NCBI GenBank assembly: GCA_002729215.1
Contig: PBTV01000019.1
Span: 32,475 to 72,012, forward strand
DNA: 39,538 nt
Direction of reading: 5' to 3'
From: Rubrivirga sp.
GTDB lineage: Bacteria; Actinomycetota; Actinomycetes; S36-B12
Part shown: positions 28,201 through 35,397 of the stretch, in pieces
Layout of the letters: every line of letters starts with the position of its first letter
How positions within the stretch are numbered: position 1 is the first letter of the stretch
Notes under the pieces: generated by a model
What the model was told of the DNA's origin: nothing
What the model saw: the letters and a program-made list of their open reading frames with translations, nothing else
Database searches by the model: none
Translations under genes and position numbers: made by a program

Positions 28201-28544
28201 ACGTACTGCTCGGCGCCGGCGTGCCCACGAACTAGGCCGTAGGCGAACGAATGGAAGGTGGCGACCGTGGGCAGCAGGCCACCACCGATGCGCGCTGCGA
28301 TCCGGTCGCGAACCTCGCCGGCCGCCCGCCGTCCGAATGTCAGGACCAGCACTTCCTCTGCGGACTGCCCGGCGGTTAAGCGCCCCACAACAGATTCGAC
28401 GATCGTGGTGGTTTTGCCGGTGCCCGGACCAGCGAGCACCAGGAGCGGCCCGTCACGGTGATCAACCACGGCCTGCTGGCGAGCGTCGAGCTCGGGGGCG
28501 TGCGCTCGCGGCAGGGGCGAGAGGTCCAATCGGGCGCGCACCAT
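25197..28544 (-). CDS. adnA: AdnA-like helicase-nuclease subunit
   Basis: A 1115-aa protein with Walker A LAGPGTGKTTT at about residue 38, DEFQDTD motif II, QAIYAFRGA and VAMTRARE. The nuclease domain has AIDFKTSSS. Four Cys (835, then 1079, 1082 and 1088 in CTFCDFAGMC) form the AddB-like pattern of an iron-sulfur staple closing the nuclease domain. It pairs with AdnB downstream. The start could be ATG 28544 or GTG 28541; neither has a Shine-Dalgarno sequence and TATCCA lies just upstream. It is divergent from the flippase-like gene by 35 bp. Confidence 0.92.
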   Translation of the reverse strand: MVRARLDLSPLPRAHAPELDARQQAVVDHRDGPLLVLAGPGTGKTTTIVESVVGRLTAGQSAEEVLVLTFGRRAAGEVRDRIAARIGGGLLPTVATFHSFAYGLVRGHAGAEQYVDPPRLLSGAEEDQRIRELIMGSREDASIAWPQELQEAIATQGFAAEVRSLIARMRERDITPGRLRALAAEHARPEWKAVADIAEQEEDVMVLHNVMDYAELMRRAVLLTGDESVRRQLHERITAVYVDEFQDTDPLQVEFLRRIAGPGCSVVAVGDPDQAIYAFRGAQVQGFLDFPDVFRQPGGQPAPVIALRTVRRYGSVIADAARAALAPRTLGALPVEAQRDHRTPEFVDQDPSMQGSVRVLSCPTHSSRDAHIAEQIRSAHVHDRLAWQDMAVLVRSADDLARVESALSVAGVPASITADELPLHEEPAVAVLLTLIEIAARPRTATPERIEDLLLGPIGRMDVSDLRRLGRALRAQRRDAGEPVLQARELVADLVLGRDAPPAGIDSVSAIAASVDRVRDVLAAVREGVSHGASIGEVLWVAWTGGSIAHGWPDRLRAAALGGSASAHHDLDAVIALFASAERLSERYRGVYAVTTFLDTLRDQSIASESITESSHARVERESMVQIMTVHRAKGLEWLRVWITGLEEGRWPNVQPRGSLLGVEELASADRVAPDLMREERNLLFVAMTRAREQVTLLPVDSADEGADRPSRFITDVIGTSLRNPHRDYGGHSPGITVEAQPHRGDVITSWSQLVVDCRRALMDTDRSADTRRHAASLLARIATLRDRSGAPVIPAADPANWWGLNDVSEGPRPLRAPDKPIALSGSSLDSIRQCSMKWFLDHEAHADVVRSSATAFGSIVHAIADHVARGEIPEDLHSMEAFVDQVWSEVDFDAPWRSVSERVESRRALERFLIYHEARERTFIDSERHIVSDLDVPTPGGPSESVHLRGYLDRVEEDDDGRLVAIDFKTSSSSPTKKETAEHGQLGVYQLLLRDAYESANGAHHDVGGAALVQLRMDAGAKDPGPKQQMQLPLSTDPTDDPRGPDGLDGVTWIERALGEAADTVRRERIEARPGKHCTFCDFAGMCPAKTPEVSVIDLVGDVNDVMDVSGDDE

Positions 28545-28579
28545 CTATGGATACCACCGCCATGTGACACGATCGGCCG

Positions 28580-31126
28580 GTGAGCGACGACACGCGGACG
28601 GGCGGCGCAGCCGGCTCCGAATCGACGCTCGACACCCCCCTTGCCGGTCTGCCGACCGGCAGAACCAACGCACCCCCCGAGAACCGGACAAGTGGCGAGA
28701 TGGCGGACTTGCGAGCTGATGCGCTAGCCGACGCCGGTTCCTACGTTCCCGGGTCCGACGGGGTGACCGAGTTCGGCACCATCGTCATCGAGGACGGCGT
28801 CATCCCCAAGCGACTGCGTCGCCCCCTGGATCTCGCACGATTCGCACTCGCCCTGCTTCTCGCGGCCGCCGCCGTCGCCCTCGGCTGGTTCGCCACCGGG
28901 ACAACCAGCGGTCTGGAAGACGACCTCGTGGAAGGAGCACGACTTCTCCCCGACCCAGTCGTGTTGATCATCAACATCATTGGTGGCATTGGAACGCTCG
29001 CCCTACCCCTCGCCGGAGCGATCGCGCTGATCGTCCGCAGACGGGTTCGTCAACTCTTCGACGCGCTCGTCGCTTTACTCATCGCCGCCGTCGTCCTATC
29101 CGGCCTTTCCATCCTCGTCTCCGAGATCGCCGATCCGCGGCTGCTCGTCGCGCTCACCGGATCGAACGACCCGTCGAATGCGGCAACATCCCCGATTCTC
29201 GGCGGCCTCCTAGCGTTCATCACCGCCTCGCGGTTGATCAGTCGTCGCCCGTGGAACGTGCTCACCCTCGTGGTCATGGGCTCACTGGTGATCGTCGCCA
29301 TACTCAGCGCATCCATCGCCGTCGCCGGCTTGGCTGCATCCTTGATGATCGGTTGGGCCATCGGTCTCGCCGTTCGTTACATCCTGGGGATTCAAACCAC
29401 GCGCCCCAGTGGCGCGGAGGTGGCCGACGCATTGGACCGCGGCGGCCTACCCATCACGATGCTCCGGGCGCAAGAGTCAACCTCACGGGGTCGCCGCTAC
29501 CTAGCCACGGGACGGTCCGGCCAATCGCTCAACGTGATCGTTCTCGACCGAGACCTCGAAGGAGCCGGGCTCCTTCGGGCCATCTGGACGTCGCTGCGCC
29601 TGCGAGAGGAGCCGCGCAACTCGTCGTTCAACATGCGTCGTTCGCTCGAGCACGCAGCGTTGGTGTCCTATGCAGGGGAATCCGCCGGTCTTCCCGAGCC
29701 TCGCTTGCTCGTTGCATCAGAGGTAGGCCCCGACTCCTGCGTCCTGGCGTACGAACACATCGACGGCACGTCCTTCGCTCAGAGCAGCGACCTCACCGAC
29801 GATGACCTCCGCGGCGCGTGGCAGGCCGTGAAAACTATGCACGAACACCAGATCTCGCATCGATCGCTCAACGACGACCACCTGCTGCGCTCCCCCGACG
29901 GCACCGTGCGAGTTATCGGCCAGGACTCCGGCAGTGTCGCCTCTAGTGACGTTGCCATGCGCATTGACGTCGCCGAGTTGCTGTGCACTCTCGCGATGCT
30001 CACCGACGTCGACCGTGCTGTCAGCACGGGTGTGGAGATTCTGGGAGTGGACGGCATCGGACGAGCATTACCCGCCTTGCAACCGGTTGCGTTGTCTCGA
30101 AGCACGCGAAAGGAGCTGCGAAAGCACAAGAGGCTCATCGTCTCGCTGCGCGATCGCTTGGTGGAGATACGACCAGGGGCAGACGAAGAGACGATCCAAT
30201 TCGAGCGGATCAAGCCCAAGACCCTCATCATGGTGGTGGCCGGCACGATCGCCGGGTACGTCCTGCTGTCCCAACTGGCCCAAGTGGATCTGATCGGACT
30301 CGTCAGGAATGCCGATTGGCAGTGGATCGCCGCGGCCATCGTCTTCAGTTTCATCACGTATTTCGGTTCAGCCTGGTCGTTGACGGGATTCGTCCCGGAA
30401 AAGCTGCGCTTGAGGCGCACGCTGATGGCGCAGATTGCTGGAGATTTCGCGACGCTGGTTTCCCCGCCGACGCTGGGGTCCATCGCGATCAACGTGCGCT
30501 ACCTGCAGAAGTCCGGACTGTATCCGGCGCTGGCTGCAGCGTCGGTCGGCGTCGCCGGCGTCATGACTTTCGTCATGCACATACTTCTTCTCCTGGGCTT
30601 CGGTGTTGCGGCGGGCACCGCCACCGACTTCACGTTCGACCCGCCTCGGGCCGCCGTGATCATCGTCTCCAGTCTCGCCGTTCTCGCTCTGGGACTGCTG
30701 GCTGTTCCTCGGGTCCGCAAAGAGATCACCCGCAGGATTCGCCCTCTGATTGCCGAGGTGATCCCGCGACTAGTGACCGTCGCTCAACGCCCCCTCAAAC
30801 TCCTTGAGGGAATTGGGGGAATTCTGCTGCTGAATCTTGCCTACATCGCGGTCTTGTTCGCCTGCATCGCCGCGTTCGACGGATCACTCAACATCGCGCT
30901 CGTGGCGGTCGTCTACCTCGCCGGTGCCACGATCGGGCAAGCCGCTCCCACCCCCGGTGGTCTCGGCGCTGTGGAGGCTGCGCTCGCGGCTGGTCTCACG
31001 GCAGCAGGGCTAGACGCCGGCACCGCCGTCTCCGCTGTTCTGCTCTACCGACTGATCACTTTCTGGGCACCCACCGTCCCCGGCTACTGGGCGTTCACGA
31101 AACTGACCAAAGACGGTTTGCTCTAA
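28580..31126 (+). CDS. flippase-like (UPF0104/LPG-synthase TM) protein with internal degenerate kinase domain
   Basis: An 848-aa protein. There is a disordered N-terminus (1-80), then six hydrophobic helices (about 83-270). A soluble kinase-like domain follows (about 285-510), in which the catalytic loop reads HRSLNDDHLL (427-436, catalytic Asp replaced by Ser) and DFG reads DSG (449-451). The C-terminal half is the lysylphosphatidylglycerol-synthase transmembrane / UPF0104 domain (about 545-845), ending with APTPGGLGAVEAALAAGL. It probably handles a lipid or lipid-linked substrate, with the kinase-like part regulatory. GTG 28580 is preceded by CACGAT plus 6 nt. It is divergent from adnA. Confidence 0.8.
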   Translation: MSDDTRTGGAAGSESTLDTPLAGLPTGRTNAPPENRTSGEMADLRADALADAGSYVPGSDGVTEFGTIVIEDGVIPKRLRRPLDLARFALALLLAAAAVALGWFATGTTSGLEDDLVEGARLLPDPVVLIINIIGGIGTLALPLAGAIALIVRRRVRQLFDALVALLIAAVVLSGLSILVSEIADPRLLVALTGSNDPSNAATSPILGGLLAFITASRLISRRPWNVLTLVVMGSLVIVAILSASIAVAGLAASLMIGWAIGLAVRYILGIQTTRPSGAEVADALDRGGLPITMLRAQESTSRGRRYLATGRSGQSLNVIVLDRDLEGAGLLRAIWTSLRLREEPRNSSFNMRRSLEHAALVSYAGESAGLPEPRLLVASEVGPDSCVLAYEHIDGTSFAQSSDLTDDDLRGAWQAVKTMHEHQISHRSLNDDHLLRSPDGTVRVIGQDSGSVASSDVAMRIDVAELLCTLAMLTDVDRAVSTGVEILGVDGIGRALPALQPVALSRSTRKELRKHKRLIVSLRDRLVEIRPGADEETIQFERIKPKTLIMVVAGTIAGYVLLSQLAQVDLIGLVRNADWQWIAAAIVFSFITYFGSAWSLTGFVPEKLRLRRTLMAQIAGDFATLVSPPTLGSIAINVRYLQKSGLYPALAAASVGVAGVMTFVMHILLLLGFGVAAGTATDFTFDPPRAAVIIVSSLAVLALGLLAVPRVRKEITRRIRPLIAEVIPRLVTVAQRPLKLLEGIGGILLLNLAYIAVLFACIAAFDGSLNIALVAVVYLAGATIGQAAPTPGGLGAVEAALAAGLTAAGLDAGTAVSAVLLYRLITFWAPTVPGYWAFTKLTKDGLL

Positions 31127-31162
31127 CAAGCGCTATCACCGCTGCACTGAAACACTCCGGAT

Positions 31163-31354
31163 ATGAGCGACGCGCGCGTAGTCATCACGCCATTGAAAAA
31201 TGGCCCCAATCAAGTTGCCGGAGGGGTGGTCGTTCAGGACCCCGACGGAAATATCATCAAGGAAGCATCGACCGTCTACCTGTGTCGGTGCGGTTTCAGT
31301 AGAGACAAACCTTTCTGTGATGGCTCTCACCGGAGGGAAAACTTTCACGGTTGA
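31163..31354 (+). CDS. CDGSH iron-sulfur domain protein
   Basis: A 63-aa protein ending with CRCGFSRDKPFCDGSH, the complete CxCx2Sx3PxCDGSH motif whose three Cys and one His bind a [2Fe-2S] cluster. Bacterial stand-alone forms of this size are common; the role is redox or iron-sulfur transfer. ATG 31163 follows AACACT plus 6 nt. Confidence 0.9.
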   Translation: MSDARVVITPLKNGPNQVAGGVVVQDPDGNIIKEASTVYLCRCGFSRDKPFCDGSHRRENFHG

Positions 31355-31670
31355 AGCCACCCGCTTAACTCACTCAACCACTCCGCGGAAACCAAAAGGG
31401 TCGGCCCAACGAAGTTCGCCGCGCGGCTTTCATCGGTGCGAACTCATTCGGCCCCTGGAGGCCTTGCTCCATTCCGGCCTCAAGCCCCGACGGTTCACCG
31501 GCGAGAGGCCAAACCCGTCCAATGGTGCCGCACGGAGCTTTCATTCGCATTCAGACGCCGGGGTGAGGCTGAGCGTAAGTTCAGGACGCTTGGCGACGAG
31601 CAGCGGGTTGCAACGCGCTGTTGCACACGTCTGTTGCGAGCGTGCGGACGTCATTAAATGTAACGCTCAC
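31355..31670. other. 316-bp gene-free stretch between convergent genes
   Basis: No convincing ORF or RNA gene. It holds a weak hairpin (GAGGCC 31458-31463 / GGCCTC 31476-31481), the three phased GTTGC repeats listed separately and an AT-rich patch (attaaatgtaa near 31653). Base composition shifts to lower GC toward the 715-aa gene. Confidence 0.5.
31607..31645. repeat. three 13-bp iteron-like direct repeats
   Basis: GTTGCAACGCGCT, GTTGCACACGTCT and GTTGCGAGCGTGC begin at 31607, 31620 and 31633, exactly 13 bp apart. The GTTGC core is invariant. An AT-rich patch follows. Function is unknown; it could bind a protein or be chance. Confidence 0.4.
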
Positions 31671-33818
31671 TTACTCGTCGTCGTAGCCGGCATCAATTTT
31701 CTTCCCTCTCCACAACCCTTTGAAACCCCGACGTACCCCTCTCCAAGCTCGACGAGCACCCCGCCTGATCCTCCCCCACAGTCCAAGCTTCGGCTTCGCG
31801 ACCGGCTTTAAGGGCGTCCTCTCCGCCACAGAACGTGTTTCCCCACCTTCGCTCGTATCCTTTGCCCGATCCACCGAACCGGATAGCTGGCCCATTACCT
31901 TCTTTTTGTTCCTGTGGGCGTCCAATTCCGTTTGCATTTCCTGTCTGGATAGTGAGTCGTCAACAACTTTTCCGGCGTCGGGGTTTTGCGGCTCGGGGAA
32001 ATTTGACGTGTCTCTATGAGTGTCCTTGTGGACCTTTGACGTTAATTCATCCAAGACTGCATTGTGCTTTTGCACCACATCCGCTTTCCCAGCCCCAGAG
32101 TTTGTGCGATTGATCTGATCTGCTCGTCGAGCTCGGGTGGCACCTGCGTCGGTGGCGTTCTGAACAACTTTGGCCCCCCGAGCCAGACTCCTTCCTGCGC
32201 CGCGCACTGTTGCGGACCCGATTCCTGTGGCATCGGCCGCCAAAACTCCGCTTACAGCCGCTCCCGCGCCAGCCGTTACGATCGTTTTATCTTTGCTTGG
32301 GTCATTCCGTGACGTGCCGGCAACAATTTTCCCTAGAGCCCTGGCCTTCCCTGCTGCGGCATTGACTCCCCCGAGTGCGCTGTCAACCGTGGAGCCGACT
32401 CGAGGCGCCGGAATTGTTTCGCCGGAGGGAAGACTACTCTCGTTCCAGGTCCCGTCAGGCTGCTTGTCCCAGTTCACCCCGGGAGCTTCTATCGTCTTCT
32501 TTTTTCGCCCGCCTCTGCCTCTCAACTTGTTCCACATTTTGCCTGGACGTTCCATGAGGAATTGCTTTCTGCTGCGCAGATGCTTGGTCTTCGCGTCCCC
32601 ACGAACGTATGTTCGCGCGGTGGGATCAATGTCTTCGGAGAAATGACCGAGGGTCGAAACAGGTGCACCGTGTTTCTTTTTTTGCCCGGTCCAGACGTCG
32701 CTGTCAGAGTTATCGCCATCGGCGATCTCCCTCTCAGGGGGGCTCGATTCCCCTGCAGTTTCATCCATCGCTTGAGAGGGTTCTGGCGAAGGCGACGACT
32801 CCTCGTTACCTGACTCGTGAGCAAGATTTTCGACGCTTGGCGGTCTCCCAGCCCGCTCGTCTTGTGCTCGCTGCAGCTGATCAGCCACGAAGTTTGTCTG
32901 TACTTCTTCCGAAACTCCCGATTGCACGACCCCTTTGGCATCAGGGCTGGGAGTGTCCTTGTCCACAAGGTTTTGGAGTTCCGGTGACGGATCCGAACGC
33001 AAGCTGTTGGTCCCTTTCACCCCCTTGGCTTCGATCTGCTGCGCTATTGCTGTATGCATCGCGTTTATATCTCGCGAGCCTCGCTCTGAATTCAGGTACG
33101 TCGCGTGATCTCGCGCATCTTGACGTTCAGCTCGACCGGTTGAAGATTCCTTCATCTTCCTACCGGAAGCTTCCAGAAAGGCTGAGCCCTGGCCGACCGC
33201 CTTTCCCGCTTGCTTGACAGCGCCTAACACCGGCGCTGCGTCTGACGCAACATCTCCTACTTCTGACGCGACCGCGCCCACACCGCCCAAAACGGTCTGG
33301 CCGAGGTCCGCCAGCGGCTGCGACACCCCCGACAACCCAAGGCCGGATGCCCTGTCATTCGCGTCTTCGATGTTTCCTTGGGCTGTGTCGACAGAATCAT
33401 TTACTTGATCGGCCTTCTTTTTCGAACGCTTGAAGAATTTGCCGAGCTTGGAGACACGCTTTCGGAGGCCCTTACTGAAACTCCGTCCGGCCCGTCCAAC
33501 TTTTTCGGTTCCAGCGCCCCCCGCTCGACCGGCTTGTGCCAAGCGCCCCATGGCTGTTGATTCCGGTCGAGGGGCGGGTCCGTGGCCTATTTCATGCTGG
33601 GTCCACGATCCGCCGGCGGTGCGATGCCACCCGTCGTCATGATCAGCGTCAACCGATGTGACGGGGCGGGTGTACCCACGTTGATACCCGTCCACGGCAC
33701 CATCGGGATTCCCCGTATCTGGACGCGATACCTGTCCACTCGTCCTCCCAGAAGATGATTGAGATCGTGAGGAAACTTGCCGCTCGTCAACGTCAGTCAC
33801 CGGAGTCTGTATGGACAT
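31671..33818 (-). CDS. 715-aa modular, cationic, partly disordered protein; candidate cargo of the injection system
   Basis: No family is recognised. Visible parts: a disordered N-terminus (1-60); a Trp motif (GWHRTAGGSW to PAPR, 63-84) that recurs at 448-473 (VNWDKQPDGTW to PAPR), both followed by an ST and Gly/Ala-rich helix; three strongly basic segments at 112-136, 414-441 and 675-707, the last with regularly spaced Trp/Phe (WGRIRRGARRAWRGVRRGFK); Gly/Ala-rich hydrophobic stretches at 158-216 and 480-555; and an acidic Ser/Pro-rich stretch at 330-375. DNA here has visibly lower GC and more T-rich codons than neighbours. It starts 3 nt after the stop of the membrane gene, with AAGGGG 8 nt before its ATG, so the two are coupled. 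A membrane-active or nucleic-acid-binding effector is one reading; a structural protein is another. Confidence 0.65.
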   Translation of the reverse strand: MSIQTPVTDVDERQVSSRSQSSSGRTSGQVSRPDTGNPDGAVDGYQRGYTRPVTSVDADHDDGWHRTAGGSWTQHEIGHGPAPRPESTAMGRLAQAGRAGGAGTEKVGRAGRSFSKGLRKRVSKLGKFFKRSKKKADQVNDSVDTAQGNIEDANDRASGLGLSGVSQPLADLGQTVLGGVGAVASEVGDVASDAAPVLGAVKQAGKAVGQGSAFLEASGRKMKESSTGRAERQDARDHATYLNSERGSRDINAMHTAIAQQIEAKGVKGTNSLRSDPSPELQNLVDKDTPSPDAKGVVQSGVSEEVQTNFVADQLQRAQDERAGRPPSVENLAHESGNEESSPSPEPSQAMDETAGESSPPEREIADGDNSDSDVWTGQKKKHGAPVSTLGHFSEDIDPTARTYVRGDAKTKHLRSRKQFLMERPGKMWNKLRGRGGRKKKTIEAPGVNWDKQPDGTWNESSLPSGETIPAPRVGSTVDSALGGVNAAAGKARALGKIVAGTSRNDPSKDKTIVTAGAGAAVSGVLAADATGIGSATVRGAGRSLARGAKVVQNATDAGATRARRADQINRTNSGAGKADVVQKHNAVLDELTSKVHKDTHRDTSNFPEPQNPDAGKVVDDSLSRQEMQTELDAHRNKKKVMGQLSGSVDRAKDTSEGGETRSVAERTPLKPVAKPKLGLWGRIRRGARRAWRGVRRGFKGLWRGKKIDAGYDDE

Positions 33819-33821
33819 CAG

Positions 33822-34739
33822 TCACGCCCCTTGCTTAGCCTGATCTTTAACTCCGCGAAGAACCTTCCCGTTGATGATGGCTCCTGCCACAAAGGAAATG
33901 AGGCCGATGCCGAGCATCACGGTCACGAAACCTGGGATTGAGATAGATGCCTCGACTCCGCCTGATCCCGCGACCGAAAAAGTAAATTCGAAAGACTGAG
34001 CACCGGTGCTCGACGGATCGGCCGGACACACGGTGATGCCGCAATTGACGACAACCTGAACCAAGCTCAGCACGACATACACAAACAGCCAGATGATGGT
34101 GGAGAAGGTGAAGGCCCGGGCGGCACCACGGTGAAGGAACAGGCCCCGGTCCACCGCCCGCCACGACGACGTCCACAGCAGGATGGCGGCGCAGGCCACT
34201 ACGGCGACCAGGAAGATGGCGAAGGCCCACTCGAACATGGGTCGACCGAAAACGACTTCGTTCGGGTCCAAAGTCAGGTCTCCGGTCGCGTGGTCCAGTA
34301 TCTGCCGTCCGCTCGCGGCGCAACCCACGACCGCCGCGAGAATCGCGATGGCGTAGTGGTTCGGTCGCATTCCGCGCAGGAGATTCAGCATCGGGGCGAT
34401 GGCCGCACCGATCAGGGCCGACCGCTCGACGACTCCCAACGCGCTGGGGGCCATGCCGTAGCCGTACTGCTGCGTAATGGCCACGGTGATCGCCCCGATG
34501 ACGACGCCGATGGCCGCGATGTTCATCCAACGCGCGCTCCCCACCGCGGGTGTGGGCTCGTTATCGGGGCCGGATTGGATGGATGAGCCGTCCGGGTGCC
34601 CGGAGTCGCCTTCGGGAAACTCCGGCATCCCCGGCTTCTTGGGCATCGTCGGGGCTTTGGGAGGCTTGGGCTCCTTCGTTCCCTGCGGGAGCGCACCCTT
34701 GAGGCTGTAGGCCGCTCCAAGGGTCGAATTCAGGTTCAT
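33822..34739 (-). CDS. six-helix membrane protein resembling DsbB but lacking the CxxC
   Basis: A 305-aa protein. A Pro/Lys-rich cytoplasmic region (1-68) precedes helices at about 72-91, 106-122, 130-146, 168-190, 210-232 and 267-290. Residues 73-190 follow a DsbB subfamily I remember from proteobacteria: QQYGYGMAPSALGVVER aligns with the PCPLCxLQR region, then LLRGMRPNHYAIAILAAVVG, GRQILDH and FGRPMFEWAF. Both catalytic Cys of PCxxC are gone (PSALG). A second pair, CGITVC at 233-238, is kept. The start is ATG 34739; longer starts need TTG and overlap the 40-aa gene. It sits between that gene and the 715-aa gene. Candidate roles are membrane anchor, trigger or immunity partner; all are inference. 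Confidence 0.7.
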   Translation of the reverse strand: MNLNSTLGAAYSLKGALPQGTKEPKPPKAPTMPKKPGMPEFPEGDSGHPDGSSIQSGPDNEPTPAVGSARWMNIAAIGVVIGAITVAITQQYGYGMAPSALGVVERSALIGAAIAPMLNLLRGMRPNHYAIAILAAVVGCAASGRQILDHATGDLTLDPNEVVFGRPMFEWAFAIFLVAVVACAAILLWTSSWRAVDRGLFLHRGAARAFTFSTIIWLFVYVVLSLVQVVVNCGITVCPADPSSTGAQSFEFTFSVAGSGGVEASISIPGFVTVMLGIGLISFVAGAIINGKVLRGVKDQAKQGA

Positions 34740-34788
34740 CGCCCACACCCACCAATGGACGCCGAGTAATCGGACATGGAGCAGCCAG

Positions 34789-34911
34789 TCACGCAAACGC
34801 CACAAAAAGGCTCGTAATCCCCAAGGACGCGAGGGCGGACGGCGCTGCCCACTTATTGCGAAGAACGACCAGGGCAATCACCACGGACCACAGTAAGAAC
34901 AGTACGAACAC
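34789..34911 (-). CDS. 40-aa membrane peptide
   Basis: GTG 34911 opens VFVLFLLWSVVIALVVLRNK, followed by WAAPSALASLGITSLFVAFA and TGA. Two hydrophobic segments are joined by a short RNKW turn, like a helical hairpin. TAACTT plus 6 nt precedes the GTG, the same leaderless pattern as elsewhere. It lies 44 nt after the PAAR gene and 50 nt before the membrane gene, on the same strand. The size resembles holin-like or small regulatory membrane peptides, but no family is recognised. Confidence 0.5.
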   Translation of the reverse strand: MFVLFLLWSVVIALVVLRNKWAAPSALASLGITSLFVAFA

Positions 34912-34955
34912 GGGTCAAAGTTACCCCGTGGACAACCGTGGTCGCAGCGGATCCG

Positions 34956-35345
34956 CTATTCCGCTTCCACATTCAACGCCGGTGACGGACCGGTGAGCTC
35001 AATCGTTCCGGCCCATAGACACTCGCAGGCGGCACCTTCGGTCAGCACCGGCATCCCGTCGATCAGGACGTTGCTGGGCGAGATCCACGGGGTCACCACG
35101 ACCGGGATGCAGGGGGCTGGAGTGGGAACACCCAGCGCTGCCGCGGTGAGCGCGATGACGTCGGGGTTGGCCGGCGAGCGGCATAGCCCGAAGGTCGGGA
35201 TATTGACCATGGGGGCGAAGTCCATCATGGTCGCCACGGGGAGGTCGTTGGCGAAGACTCCCAGCGGCTCAACGAGCAGCGCCGACGGGGCGAAGCCCAT
35301 GTCGCAGAACATCGGGGTTCCGAGGGTGGCGACCGGGCCTGGCAT
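34956..35345 (-). CDS. PAAR-like (DUF4280) spike-tip protein of a contractile injection system
   Basis: A 129-aa protein from ATG 35345 (MPGPVATLGTPMFCDMGFAP). The pattern ATMMDFAPMVNIPTFGLCRS, then ANPDVIALTAAALGVPTPAP, CIPVV, PWISP and a late CECLWAGTIELTGP, is that of DUF4280, a PAAR-like family found in T6SS and eCIS loci. PAAR proteins cap the central spike and can carry cargo; this one has no extension domain. Conserved Cys residues may bind a metal. TACAGT plus 6 nt precedes the ATG. Unusually for the locus it is transcribed away from the sheath gene, with 130 bp between them. Confidence 0.85.
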   Translation of the reverse strand: MPGPVATLGTPMFCDMGFAPSALLVEPLGVFANDLPVATMMDFAPMVNIPTFGLCRSPANPDVIALTAAALGVPTPAPCIPVVVTPWISPSNVLIDGMPVLTEGAACECLWAGTIELTGPSPALNVEAE

Positions 35346-35381
35346 GCGGCGACTGTAGCCCCGGAACGCGTGGGGTGTGTG

Positions 35382-35397
35382 AATGTTCGTGAACAAT
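35382..35397. promoter_or_regulatory. palindromic candidate operator between PAAR and sheath genes
   Basis: AATGTTC-GT-GAACAAT (35382-35397) is a near-perfect inverted repeat with 6 of 7 arm bases matching. It lies in the 130-bp divergent interval, about 25 nt upstream of the PAAR TACAGT hexamer and upstream of a CATAGT (35434-35439) possible -10 for the sheath gene. It is placed where one regulator could control both directions. The GTTC-GAAC order is not the actinobacterial SOS box. Confidence 0.35.

Noticed and set aside
32950-32970. Perfect DnaA box (TTGTCCACA) inside the 715-aa gene
   Set aside because: Single isolated site in coding sequence; it shows that single perfect boxes can arise by chance here.
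34740-34877. Longer start for the DsbB-like protein (351 aa)
   Set aside because: Requires TTG, overlaps the 40-aa gene in another frame and gives an implausible Trp/Arg-rich leader; ATG 34739 is preferred.
35382-35397. Possible LexA/SOS box
   Set aside because: Actinobacterial SOS boxes are GAAC-N4-GTTC; here the half-sites are in the opposite order with a 2-nt centre.
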